NCBI RefSeq assembly: GCF_019565455.1
Contig: NZ_CP067377.1
Location: forward strand, 310,001 to 374,000
Direction: 5' to 3'
Origin: Flavobacterium oreochromis
GTDB taxonomy: Bacteria; Bacteroidota; Bacteroidia; Flavobacteriales; Flavobacteriaceae
DNA: 64,000 bases
The notes beneath the pieces were generated by a model. That model saw nothing but the letters and a program-made list of their open reading frames with translations. It had not been told where the DNA came from and did no database searches. Position numbers and translations under genes: made by a program. The first letter of the stretch is position 1. Each line of letters opens with the position of its first letter. Positions 9,095-18,328 of the stretch are shown piece by piece.

Positions 9095-9841
9095 TGTCTC
9101 TTAATTCTTTTCCTGTTAAAGCAATAAAAACATCTTCTAAATTATAGGCTCCTGGTGTTTTTTGGATTAATTCATGAGGTGTTCCTTCTGCAAAAATTGT
9201 ACCTTTATCTATAATTGCAATTTTATTACAAAAATCTTGTGCTTCGGTCAAATGGTGAGAGGTGTAAATGATAGTGGTTCCCTTTTCGTTTAACTCTTTT
9301 AAAAAATTTATAATAACATTTTTAGACTGTACATCAACTCCCACAGTAGGTTCATCTAAAAATAGCACTTTAGGATTATGCAAAATACCAGCTATCAAAT
9401 TAACTCTTCTTTTCATACCTCCTGAAAAGGTTTCAACACGTTTGTGTGCAAACTTCAACAAACCGAGATGTTCTAATAACGCGTCTACTTTTGTTTTAAG
9501 CTCATTTCCTTTCAGTCCTAACATACTCCCAAAATATAATAAGTTTTCACGAGCTGTTAAGGTTGGATACAAGGCATATTCTTGTGGTACTACCCCTATA
9601 CGTTGCTTAATTTTTCTAGCATCATTTGAATAGGTTAATCCATCAATACTAAAAGTACCTGAAGTGGGTTTTACTAAACCACATAGCATTGAAATTAAGG
9701 TTGTTTTACCTGCTCCATTAGGCCCTAAAAGTCCAAAAACATCATTTTCGGTAATTGATAAATTTAGATCATTTACTGAAAAAAATCAGTTCCTTTATAT
9801 TGTTTATAAAGCTTGGTAATATGTATGATATTGTTATTCAT
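9087..9841 (-). CDS. ABC transporter ATP-binding protein, frameshifted
   Basis: After restoring one T in the run complementary to 9779-9785, the protein starts at 9841 and contains GLLGPNGAGKTTLIS (Walker A), the Q-loop PQEYALYP, FSGGMKRRVNL (signature) and VLFLDEPTVGVD (Walker B), about 251 residues. Without the correction the Walker A half is lost, so the uncorrected 200-residue reading starting at MLCGLV would be inactive. It overlaps the start of the permease gene by 8 nt and pairs with it. Confidence 0.9.
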
Positions 9842-9861
9842 TTATGAATTACACTGCTTTT

Positions 9862-10842
9862 TTAATTTTTAAAAAAATTTTCTTCTAGCTGAGCTAATGA
9901 TTCTAATTCATCAGCCAAAGCATTGTATACATCATGTTGATTGCTTCTTTTTTTGTAAACTCTTGCTGCCATTACTGCAAAATCTCTCCATTTATCTCCT
10001 ATAGTTGTCATCTGAACTGATAATTCTGCTAACGACGGATTATTTAAAATAAGGGAAGCTTCTTGTAAAAATGCTGCATAAATGAATCGAAATCCACCAC
10101 CTCCTGTACCAATTTCTTCTTGCATACGTACCATTTGGGCTAAGTAATGATTAGTAACTTTTACTCCTCTTTTACTCGGCCATATTCGAATATGCTTAGC
10201 TAAACGACGCATACCTGCAACTCCTATAAGTGGTAATGGTGCTAACATATCTTTGCAAGTATTCTTAATTCCTTTTACTATTGCTGATTCTAAATGTAAT
10301 TGAGTAGGTATGTTTATGGGATAATACATGTGCCCTTTAGGAGCCAAAGCTCCTTTTGAAAAGCGTACTTTTTCTAACTCTTTTTCACTTAAAGTTGTGA
10401 CTGTTTCCATAACGGGGTCACTAATTAAATATGTCTGATCTTCTTTTCCATATACCACTAGGTTATGGGCATTAAAATGAAAACGATATTCATCAGGGAA
10501 GTAAGTTAAATTATATACCCCTACTTGTAATCCAGTAGGAATATTATTTTTTAAATTAAGATCTAGTGCTTCTTGTGCTTTTTTAGAGGTTGAAAAACGA
10601 GTTCTCTTTACCTTTATTCCTAATCTTTTAGCTGCTTTATTAAAAATACTTCCAGGCATTGGTCTATAACTAATAGCAGGTGCATGATTCACTTTTAACA
10701 TAGGGAAATAAAAGAAGAATAAACCTGAGCCAATACCAAAAACCATGGGTTCACTTAAATTAATCCCATTAAACTTTAGTAAATTAGATGCTACACCATT
10801 TTCACAATGAGCCGATTGATGATGTGTAAAAAGAATCTCCAT
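9862..10842 (-). CDS. BtrH N-terminal-domain protein, possible acyl transfer
   Basis: A 326-residue protein with the start of the BtrH_N family: a papain-like N-terminal segment with HCENG (Cys13), GIGSGLFFFYFP, and a later AHNLVVYG His plus SDPV Asp, consistent with a Cys-His-Asp triad. The C-terminal half is helical. In butirosin synthesis BtrH moves an acyl group from ACP to an amine. Here a similar transfer from ACP to a hydroxyl could join the polyene acid to the resorcinol; this is inference. It is tightly coupled (start overlaps the stop of the 134-residue gene). Confidence 0.75.
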   Translation of the reverse strand: MEILFTHHQSAHCENGVASNLLKFNGINLSEPMVFGIGSGLFFFYFPMLKVNHAPAISYRPMPGSIFNKAAKRLGIKVKRTRFSTSKKAQEALDLNLKNNIPTGLQVGVYNLTYFPDEYRFHFNAHNLVVYGKEDQTYLISDPVMETVTTLSEKELEKVRFSKGALAPKGHMYYPINIPTQLHLESAIVKGIKNTCKDMLAPLPLIGVAGMRRLAKHIRIWPSKRGVKVTNHYLAQMVRMQEEIGTGGGGFRFIYAAFLQEASLILNNPSLAELSVQMTTIGDKWRDFAVMAARVYKKRSNQHDVYNALADELESLAQLEENFFKN

Positions 10843-11246
10843 TATATCCCTCTAAAAGTTTTTAATTCTTCAACTGTTATTTCAAAAGCATCTGCATAAC
10901 GCTGTAACTGCTTGATGGTTAATTTTTTAAAAACAGATGGTTTTGCATGTCGTTTTACTCGCCAAGTCCACATGTCAACATAACCAGCAAGTGTAACCCA
11001 ATCCATTTTGTGAAGTTCCATAAAATATACAATTGGACTTTGAGTTCCTTCTTTAACGGCTTTGTTAGCCTCTTCAACTCGTTCTTTAATATCTTCTATG
11101 GAATGCTCGAGTGCAATAGTTTTAGGTTCCCAACCAGTACTTAAAGCGGTAGTATAAGATCCATCTTGGTCTACTGCATAGCAAAGTTCTTTCATATTGT
11201 GTTTAGAAAGATTGCTTTTATCTTGAGGCACTTCTTCTTTTTTCAT
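10842..11246 (-). CDS. Conserved hypothetical protein, partner of the BtrH-like gene
   Basis: A 134-residue soluble protein without signal peptide or recognised catalytic motif. The middle is Trp-rich (DWVTLAGYVDMWTWRVKRH) and basic, and the last 30 residues look like a small helix-turn-helix-type bundle. It sits between the dehydratase and the BtrH-like gene with stop/start overlap, so a joint role with the BtrH-like enzyme is likely. I do not recognise the family. Confidence 0.7.
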   Translation of the reverse strand: MKKEEVPQDKSNLSKHNMKELCYAVDQDGSYTTALSTGWEPKTIALEHSIEDIKERVEEANKAVKEGTQSPIVYFMELHKMDWVTLAGYVDMWTWRVKRHAKPSVFKKLTIKQLQRYADAFEITVEELKTFRGI

Positions 11247-11248
11247 TA

Positions 11249-11710
11249 TTAATCAGTTTGCTGAATAAATAAGTTAATTTCAGCTTCTAAAAGCTGGATA
11301 TCATCACTATAGGATTTACAATCCATTGTACAAATACAATAACCATCACTATCAAAACGAGATTTTAGCTGGGCTTCGGTAATAATCGTCTGACCTACTC
11401 TAGGCAGGTCGAATAATTGTATTTTTTTTATTCCACTAATAAAACCTATCACTTTTACATTTTCTTTTATTTGCTGATTTTCATCAACAAAAAAAGTTTG
11501 TCCTACAATAGCTGAACAGGTTTGTGCAGCATTCTCAACCATTCCTGCTTCTACAAAAAGAGCATTTTGTATAAAAACATTATCTGATTTTATTTCAAAA
11601 ATAGTTTTCACAGTTGTTTCTGACAAATTGAGGATATAATCTACCATTAACATAGGGGCTCTATGTGGCAAAAAGTTTTGAATTTCAATTACTTCCTCTA
11701 TATTATTCAT
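11249..11710 (-). CDS. 3-hydroxyacyl-ACP dehydratase-like hotdog protein
   Basis: A 153-residue hotdog protein opening with LPHRAPMLMVD (the FabZ-like PHR segment, His16) and containing FVEAGMVENAAQ, which aligns with the central helix and its acidic residue. It lacks the full GHFPxxPVxPG motif, as do the ApeP/ApeI-type dehydratases of aryl-polyene clusters. Its start overlaps the end of the neighbouring dehydratase by 8 nt; the two probably form a heteromeric dehydratase. Confidence 0.8.
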   Translation of the reverse strand: MNNIEEVIEIQNFLPHRAPMLMVDYILNLSETTVKTIFEIKSDNVFIQNALFVEAGMVENAAQTCSAIVGQTFFVDENQQIKENVKVIGFISGIKKIQLFDLPRVGQTIITEAQLKSRFDSDGYCICTMDCKSYSDDIQLLEAEINLFIQQTD

Positions 11711-12155
11711 TTGATCCTGCTATTACTGTTTTCATCTTACCAGTAGCTATTACTTGACCGTCTATGGTAGATGTGATTTCTACTAGTGTTACTCCCATAA
11801 ATTCCTGCAAAATAACAACTTCTGTTATTATTTCTTCTTTCAACTCAGGCAGTTTTAAAATATTAATTCCATTTATAGAACCTATATACCCAGTAGGAGC
11901 TGACTCCTTTTTTAAAAAATATTGGTACCCTGTATAAAGCGCTACTGATTGAGCCATATGCTCTATTAAACCAGATTCTTGAAAGATATTATTTTGGGTA
12001 AAAATATTATCTACTGTTATTGTTAATCCTGCAATTACATTTCCTTCTTGATACCTTATTAACTTATCAATCATCACAAAAGGGTATTTTTGTGGTATTA
12101 AATTTTCCACAAAATTTTTATCTACTATTGGAAATTGAGTAGTAATCATTAGCAA
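11703..12155 (-). CDS. 3-hydroxyacyl-ACP dehydratase-like hotdog protein
   Basis: A 150-residue hotdog protein with LIPQKYPFVMIDKL at the N terminus, where the usual PHR is PQK, and SGLIEHMAQSVAL in the central helix. The replaced His suggests that one of the pair (this or the following gene) has lost part of the active site and acts in a heterodimer. It overlaps the stop of darB by 7 nt. Confidence 0.8.
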   Translation of the reverse strand: MLMITTQFPIVDKNFVENLIPQKYPFVMIDKLIRYQEGNVIAGLTITVDNIFTQNNIFQESGLIEHMAQSVALYTGYQYFLKKESAPTGYIGSINGINILKLPELKEEIITEVVILQEFMGVTLVEITSTIDGQVIATGKMKTVIAGSNE

Positions 12156-13282
12156 ACGGTTAAATAAGCATATGAATATGAAAATCTTCCACTTTCAGGC
12201 ACTGATAACAAGATGGTATCTCCTTTTTTTAATTGTCCTGAATTCATTAATTCTTCTAACATTAAATAAATAGAAGCTGAGCCTACATTTCCTACTTTAT
12301 GAAGATTCATAAACCAATTTTCAATTGGAACGCTAACTCCTATTTTTTGTAATTCTTCTGCCAATCCTTTAACAAAATAATGAGAGGATACATGGGGTAA
12401 GAAATAAGTAATTTGATTTGATTTTACTTTATTTTTATCAAGAGCATCTTTCATACTTAATGCCCCTTTTACTAATATCTGTGCATCTAATAACTTAACA
12501 TCTTGTTTAATAGAGAAAACAGATTGCTCCAACCATTCATTTGTTGGATAATCACTCCATGGTTTAATAGAACCGTCTTCATTTTTATCTCCTCCTGCAT
12601 ACATACAAGCTTCTAACTCATGAGCATACGAATAGGATTCCATCCATTCAATTTTTAAAGAATATTCTCCTCTAGGTTTATTTTCTAGTAAAAAGGCACC
12701 TGCTCCATCCGACAACATCCAACGTAAAAAATCTTTTTTAAAGGCTATTATTGGTTGTTCTTCTAATTTTTTAAGGTTAACGATTTCGTTTTCAAATCGA
12801 TCTGCTAACATCCAAGTAGAAACTCTTTCTGAGCCTGTAGCTATTGCATTTGTGGTATTGCCTGATTTTATAGACATAAAGGCAAATTTTAAGGCTATCA
12901 TACCTGCATTGCAAACACCAGAGGAAGAGTTAATTTCTAATGGTTTATTCTTTAATAATCCGTGTACCATAGCAGCATGCGATGGTAATAAATGATCTGG
13001 TGTAGAAGTCCCACAAGATAAAAGTTGGATGGCATTAAGATCAAACTGATCATCTAGAAGTCCTTCAATTGCTTTTTGTGTTAAATCAGCATTAGAATGA
13101 GTAGGCTTTCCTTCTGAATCAAGAGCATAATAACGTGAAGTAATTCCGTTATTTCGCAAAATAATACGACGGGCTTTAGAGGTTTTGTTATCTATTAATC
13201 CCAAATAAGTTTCCATATCTTCATTTGATATAGGATCATTTGGTAAAAATTTTCCAGATCGAGTAATGTAAACGTCAAACAT
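12149..13282 (-). CDS. darB: Dialkylresorcinol-forming ketosynthase DarB (FabH-like)
   Basis: A 377-residue KAS III-like enzyme. Catalytic Cys124 lies in SSSGVCNAGMIAL, His in FLPHVSSHYF, and Asn in KVGNVGSASIY, giving the FabH Cys-His-Asn triad. DarB enzymes condense two acyl chains to a cyclohexanedione that DarA aromatises to a 2,5-dialkylresorcinol, the alcohol half of flexirubins. It directly follows darA, the conserved order of this gene pair. Confidence 0.9.
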   Translation of the reverse strand: MFDVYITRSGKFLPNDPISNEDMETYLGLIDNKTSKARRIILRNNGITSRYYALDSEGKPTHSNADLTQKAIEGLLDDQFDLNAIQLLSCGTSTPDHLLPSHAAMVHGLLKNKPLEINSSSGVCNAGMIALKFAFMSIKSGNTTNAIATGSERVSTWMLADRFENEIVNLKKLEEQPIIAFKKDFLRWMLSDGAGAFLLENKPRGEYSLKIEWMESYSYAHELEACMYAGGDKNEDGSIKPWSDYPTNEWLEQSVFSIKQDVKLLDAQILVKGALSMKDALDKNKVKSNQITYFLPHVSSHYFVKGLAEELQKIGVSVPIENWFMNLHKVGNVGSASIYLMLEELMNSGQLKKGDTILLSVPESGRFSYSYAYLTVC

Positions 13283-13286
13283 ATAT

Positions 13287-14184
13287 TTATACTCCTTGAT
13301 AATAGGATTTTAGTTTTTTAATTTTAGTATTTATAAATGGGCGTTTTAACAAATATATCAAATATACTAACGGTGAAATTAACCAAATAGCTATAAATAA
13401 ATAATAATTAAATACTTTTAACCAAAAGGGTCTAGTTTTTTTCTTTTTATAATAAAATTAGACCAAATTTCAAACATTTTATTTGCTTTCTGGTCCATTT
13501 CAATTAAAAATGGACGGATTTCAACAGCCTGATTTTTTATTAATTCTTCTTGTAGATTAAGGCTATTATCTTTTAAAAAAGATAATATAACTGTGCCAAA
13601 TTTATCTGAATTTTGAATTTCATTTTGAGAAACACCAGGCTTAGGAAAAATTCCAAGATATTTTTCTTTTTACCTGAAAACATCCATTGAACAATTGTAA
13701 TAACGCTAATATGATTAATATTACGATCTACTAAAACAATATTTCCTTTTAAAACAGCACCTAATTGTTTTAACTGTTTTTTGACTTTTTCTTGTGCTAA
13801 AGCCCACATATTTCTTGCTCCTATAACAGTTACAACAGGAGTGTCTTTAAGTAATTCTTTTGCTACGTTACTCTTTAAAAAGGAGTTTATAGGGATAGAT
13901 GGGCTTAAGTACCAAACTTGATATCCCAGAATAACTAAATCATATTTTTGATGTAAAATTGTATTTTGAGAATCTTTTAATAAATAGGGGATTTGCAAAA
14001 ATGATTCGGGGAAAGCATCAAAAAAAGCTGTTTTATTCCAAGGAAAAGGAAATTCTTTTTCTATGGCTATATTATAATAATTAACTTGAACATCTTGAGC
14101 ACTTATTAATGGGGCTGTAATGTTGTTAATAATCTCTGTTAATTGTCCAGACTGACTAAAATGTACTACTAAAATTTTTTTCAC
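13287..14184 (-). CDS. darA: Dialkylresorcinol aromatase-type protein DarA, frameshifted
   Basis: An N-terminal flavodoxin-like fold (VVHFSQSGQLTEII, then YDLVILGYQVWYLSPSIP) of about 190 residues is followed by a C-terminal region with a membrane segment. Two single-base losses, in the A/T runs at 13660-13671 and 13436-13442, break the frame; restored, the protein is 299 residues and ends 4 nt before the darB start. In other Bacteroidetes DarA is the oxidative aromatase working with DarB. The stretch 13290-13572, which appears empty, is thus the darA 3' end. Confidence 0.87.
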
Positions 14185-14196
14185 TTTTATATATAG

Positions 14197-15074
14197 CTAG
14201 AATTTAGTTTTCCAAAAATCAAAATAATTAAACCATTGTAATGGATATTTTTTAAGTATTCCTTCTACATTTTCTGTATAAGCTCTTAATAATCCTTTCT
14301 CATCTCTTTGTTTCACAATAGCTTTTCTTGCATACAGATGGTAATGTAATTTTGGTTCTTTCATTACGTAAACAAAAACTACTGGAGCTTTTAATCTAGA
14401 TGCTATTAAAAATGGTCCGGCTGGAAATAGTGCTTTTTCTCCTAAGAATTCTTGTTCAAAGCATTTAGTTCCTTCAAAATAACGATCGCCTGTAAAACAG
14501 ATTAATTCATTATTAGCTAGTGCTTGATTAATTTCAAATATATGAGACAAATCATCTCGTACAATAATAAATTTTACAGATGGTTTTTGTGTAACAGACT
14601 CTAAATATTGCTTGATAACGGAATGTTCTAAATCAGTTGTTACTAAATTAATTTGACATTCTAGATCTATTTCTCCAAAGAAATGCTCTGCTATTTCAAA
14701 ATTACCAACATGGGCACTTATAAGCACCCCTCCTTTTTTTCTGCTAATAATTGTTTTAAAATTTCTATTCCATCAAACTCATAGGTAAATTTATCTCGTA
14801 GACCAGCAGAAATGGCTACTTTATCAATTAACGTTTGTCCAAAAACAAAATAACTCTTATAAACATTTAAAAAAGCCTTTAATTTATTTTGTTTTTGGCG
14901 ATGATGTAAATAGTAAAAAACAGCTCTATTAGATTTAAATTGTGTAAGAAAATAATAAAAAGCTACGAAAAAAAGAACTAGATAAGCAGTTCGAATTCCG
15001 AGCTTTTTTATACAAAACACAAAAATTTTATATCCTAAAAGAGTCCCTTTGGATTTACCATCCCATTGGCTCAT
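14197..15074 (-). CDS. LpxL/HtrB-type lysophospholipid acyltransferase, frameshifted
   Basis: About 292 residues after adding one base in the run at 14734-14740, which converts the break into KKGGVLISAHVGNFEIA. The HVGNFE segment is the HxxxxE catalytic motif of lipid A acyltransferases. A membrane segment lies at about 24-45. Homologues in flexirubin and aryl-polyene clusters are candidates for the enzyme that esterifies the polyene acid with the resorcinol or another lipid anchor. Confidence 0.85.
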
Positions 15075-15080
15075 AAGTAA

Positions 15081-15329
15081 TTATTTTTGTGCTATTTTTG
15101 TTTCAATTAAATTATAGAAATCCTGAAAAGTATTAACTCCAGCAAAATCAGCTTCTACTAATTTAACACCAAAACTTGCTTCAATTGAAACAACTAGATC
15201 TACATAATCTAAACTATCTAAACCCAATGTTTCTTTTAAATTTGCTTCTGGTGAAATAGCCTCTCCATCTACTTCAAATTCATCTACTAAAATTTCATTA
15301 ATTTTTTCTAAAATAATTGTTGATTCCAT
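15081..15329 (-). CDS. Acyl carrier protein
   Basis: An 82-residue acidic helical protein with ETLGLDSLDYVDL; Ser39 is the phosphopantetheine site. It lies between the acyltransferase and a FabF-type ketosynthase with gaps of 1-6 nt and is distinct in sequence from the ACP at 5397-5654. Confidence 0.93.
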   Translation of the reverse strand: MESTIILEKINEILVDEFEVDGEAISPEANLKETLGLDSLDYVDLVVSIEASFGVKLVEADFAGVNTFQDFYNLIETKIAQK

Positions 15330-15330
15330 T

Positions 15331-16554
15331 TTATCCCTTAAATTTCTTAACTATAACAGCGGAATTTGTTCCACCGAACCCAAATGAATTTGACAAATAT
15401 AAGTCAAATTTTTTATTTATAGTTTCTTTTGCTATATTTAACTTGACTGAATCTTCATCTGGCTCTTCAAAATTAATATTGGGTGCAATGAAATCATGCT
15501 GCATCATTAAGGTAGAATAAATTAGTTCACTAGCACCAGCCATCCAGCATTCGTGTCCTGTCATGGACTTAGTTGAGCTTACAAATGGTTTGTTTCCAAA
15601 TACTTCATAAATTGCTTTTGCTTCATTTGCATCTCCTAAAGGAGTAGAAGTTGCATGTGCATTTATATATTCTATTTGATCTGCTACCAAACCTGCTTGT
15701 TCTAAGGCTCTACGCATAGCGGTTGAAGGTCCCTCTACATTAGGTGTAGAAATATGTCCTCCATTAGAGGAAAAACCATAACCTACTACTTCGGCAATAA
15801 TAGGAGCTCCTCTTTTTATAGCAGATTCATAACTTTCTAATATTAACGTAGCTCCACCACCACTAGGAACTAATCCGTCTCTATTTTTATCGAATGGTCT
15901 AGAAGCTTTAGCTGGATTTTCTTCTCTTGGAGAGAAAACACCTAATCCATCAAAACTAGCCATACTATATTTATTTATTTCTTGAGCTCCTCCACAAATA
16001 ATAATATCTTGTAATCCACTTTTAATTAAATGAAAACCAAGACCTACTGAATGCGAACCGCTTGCACAAGCAGCACTAATGGTCATATTCACACCTCTTA
16101 ATCTAAAAATAGTAGCTAGATTCATTGTGACAGTAGAATTCATTGATTTGAATATAGCTCCAGAACCGATTAAAGCGGTATCCTTTTTTTCTCTTACAAT
16201 GTCTGTAGCATCAATTACTGCTTTAGAAACACTATCATTACCATAAAGAATACCTACTTCATTTTTATCAAAAAAGGCATCATCTATATTTGCATTTTTT
16301 AAAGCATCTATAGTAGCCATATATGCAAATTCTGTTTCTTGCCCTATACTAATTCTCTGACGTCTGTTTAATAGTGTTTTCAATTCTGGATTAGGAACCA
16401 TTCCTGTAAGTGCTGATTGAAAACCAAATTCTTTTCTTTCTGCATCAAAAATAATACCTGATTTCCCTTGATATAATGATTCTCGAACTTCTTCTAAAGA
16501 AGTACCTAAACAAGAGTAAATCCCCATACCTGTTATAACTACTCTTCTATCCAT
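15331..16554 (-). CDS. Beta-ketoacyl-ACP synthase (FabB/FabF type)
   Basis: A 407-residue ketosynthase with complete active site: TISAACASGSHSVG with Cys163, NAHATSTPLGD and STKSMTGHECWMAGASE for the two His, and SFGFGGTNSA near the end. The Cys-Ala-Ser-Gly-Ser nucleophile context is closer to FabB. Together with FabG (19 nt upstream) and the ACP downstream it makes a basic chain-elongation module. Confidence 0.92.
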   Translation of the reverse strand: MDRRVVITGMGIYSCLGTSLEEVRESLYQGKSGIIFDAERKEFGFQSALTGMVPNPELKTLLNRRQRISIGQETEFAYMATIDALKNANIDDAFFDKNEVGILYGNDSVSKAVIDATDIVREKKDTALIGSGAIFKSMNSTVTMNLATIFRLRGVNMTISAACASGSHSVGLGFHLIKSGLQDIIICGGAQEINKYSMASFDGLGVFSPREENPAKASRPFDKNRDGLVPSGGGATLILESYESAIKRGAPIIAEVVGYGFSSNGGHISTPNVEGPSTAMRRALEQAGLVADQIEYINAHATSTPLGDANEAKAIYEVFGNKPFVSSTKSMTGHECWMAGASELIYSTLMMQHDFIAPNINFEEPDEDSVKLNIAKETINKKFDLYLSNSFGFGGTNSAVIVKKFKG

Positions 16555-16573
16555 TTTTATCTATAAGCTGTTA

Positions 16574-17305
16574 TTAAGAATAAATACCTCCATTAATATT
16601 TATGACTTCTCCTGTAATGTATCCTGCATTTTTAGAAGCTAGAAAACTTACCAAAGCGGCTACTTCTTCTGCTTCTCCAAAACGATTAGCAGGAATCATT
16701 TTAATTAATTCTTTTTCATCCAAATCACCTGTCATATCTGTACGAATAAAGCCCGGTGCCACTGCATTAACTGTTATATTTCGTTTAGCTACTTCTTGTG
16801 CTAATGCTTTTGTAGCAGCTACAACAGCTCCTTTTGCGGCTGAATAATTAGTTTGTCCTGCTGTTCCTTTTACTCCTGAAACAGAGACCATATTAATGAT
16901 ACGTCCATATTTATTACGCAACATCTTTTGAATAAAGAAATTTGTAACATTATAAAAACCGTTTAAACTAGTATTAATAACATTATTCCAATCTTCGGGT
17001 GTCATCCACATAAATAATCCATCTCGAGTAATTCCTGCATTATTTACAATTACTTCCACAATAGCTTCAGGATTAGCTTCTTGCCATTCTGTCAAAACTT
17101 GTGTTACTTCGGCATGATCTCCAACATTAAACTTTATAATTTCACCAGTAGCTCCTAAATCCTGAACTTCTTTTAAAGTAGTAAGAGCAGCTTGTTTATT
17201 TCCTTGATAGTTAATTAAGATATGGTATTTTTTTTCAGCTGCTATTTTTTTACAAATAGCACTTCCTATTCCTCTTGAACCTCCTGTGACTAATACACAC
17301 TTCAT
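16574..17305 (-). CDS. fabG: 3-oxoacyl-ACP reductase (FabG, SDR family)
   Basis: A 243-residue short-chain dehydrogenase: TGGSRGIG at residues 7-14 binds NADPH, NNAG is present, and the catalytic Ser-Tyr-Lys is seen in MVSVSGVKG and NYSAAKGA, ending with GGIYS. It reduces 3-oxoacyl-ACP for the polyene pathway. A pathway-dedicated copy is likely because it lies in the pigment operon rather than with fabD/fabF housekeeping genes. Confidence 0.92.
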   Translation of the reverse strand: MKCVLVTGGSRGIGSAICKKIAAEKKYHILINYQGNKQAALTTLKEVQDLGATGEIIKFNVGDHAEVTQVLTEWQEANPEAIVEVIVNNAGITRDGLFMWMTPEDWNNVINTSLNGFYNVTNFFIQKMLRNKYGRIINMVSVSGVKGTAGQTNYSAAKGAVVAATKALAQEVAKRNITVNAVAPGFIRTDMTGDLDEKELIKMIPANRFGEAEEVAALVSFLASKNAGYITGEVININGGIYS

Positions 17306-17329
17306 AACTTATTTTTTAAGTTTATTTAT

Positions 17330-18160
17330 TTTAGAAATACTTGTCCTTAATCGTACCTTTTGTCTGTAAACAACTTTCCTTCTTTAGTCTGAAAACCCTA
17401 TTCATTAAAACATCTTACTTGAGAAGGCTTTGAATAAATCTCTTTTATTTGCATTAAAATTCTATCCAAAAGTTATTTTAAACTTAAAAGAGATTATGAC
17501 TTTTCTTTTTTAATCTACAATCTCCTCTTTTAACTCTTATACATAAGCTAAAGCATCAGAACTAAAACATCCAGTATTTGTATAAATAGGTTGATGTTTT
17601 CATTTCCATTATCGTTATATATCCCACAACCCTTTATTTTTTTACAGTCGCTAAACTTCCCAAAAATGGCGTACTTTCTCATATTTAGGTTTTATATTTA
17701 TATAACCCATTTTAGTTTTTCTCTAACCATTGTAACCTGATCATGATCCATATTATTTTAATAATATCTTCTAGAAACATAAACTTGATACTCTTTGACT
17801 AATCCGAATTTATCTTATTGCCTAGCCTATAAAAAATTACTTTTAAAAAAGCACTTATTCCATTATAACCGACTGCTACAACTTCTTTGCCATTCTGATT
17901 TATAACACTTCATAAATCTCTAATTTTAAGACGAGCAAGTTATCCACAAAAAAGAACATTATCATAATTTGAGTTCAGAAATACTTTCCTTGCATTATAA
18001 AAATACTCCTTGTTCAAAATCAAAAAGATTTTATTTCACAAGCTTAAACAAAGATTATCCTTATTCATCTATTGATCCTCCTTAGCTACAATACAGATAT
18101 CGTTATTATTTTTTAAACTCGCTCAGGTAAGACTCATGAGTACTTTTCCTCTCAGACGAA
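17330..18160 (-). pseudogene. Decayed WG-repeat protein gene
   Basis: No long open frame exists in 17306-18328, but reading the minus strand across frames gives a recurring WG-repeat pattern: SVINQNGKEVVAVGYNGISAF, DKFGLVKEYQVYVSRRYY, GIYNDNGNENIN, PIYTNTGCFSSDALAYV, EEIVD-stop-KRKVIISF. A repeat Trp codon is read as TGA or Cys in places, and several in-frame TAA/TAG codons interrupt it. Unlike the single-base homopolymer breaks elsewhere, this is substitution-level decay and looks like a true pseudogene. Boundaries, especially the 5' one, are approximate. Confidence 0.7.
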
Positions 18161-18328
18161 CAAATCCTGATTATTTTTTTATCTAAACAAGTATTAATTT
18201 TTCAACAAAATTTCTTGTTTTTTATATTTTGATTATATAACAACTTGTTCATCTCTTTTAATAAAACTAAACTTTTTGTTTTCTCTAAGTAGAGCTAATT
18301 ATTAACAAAAAAATCTCTCTTCAATGAT

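Noticed and set aside
13290..13572. Intergenic gap between darB and darA
   Set aside because: It is the 3' part of darA after two missing bases are restored; it reads through to a stop at 13287-13289.
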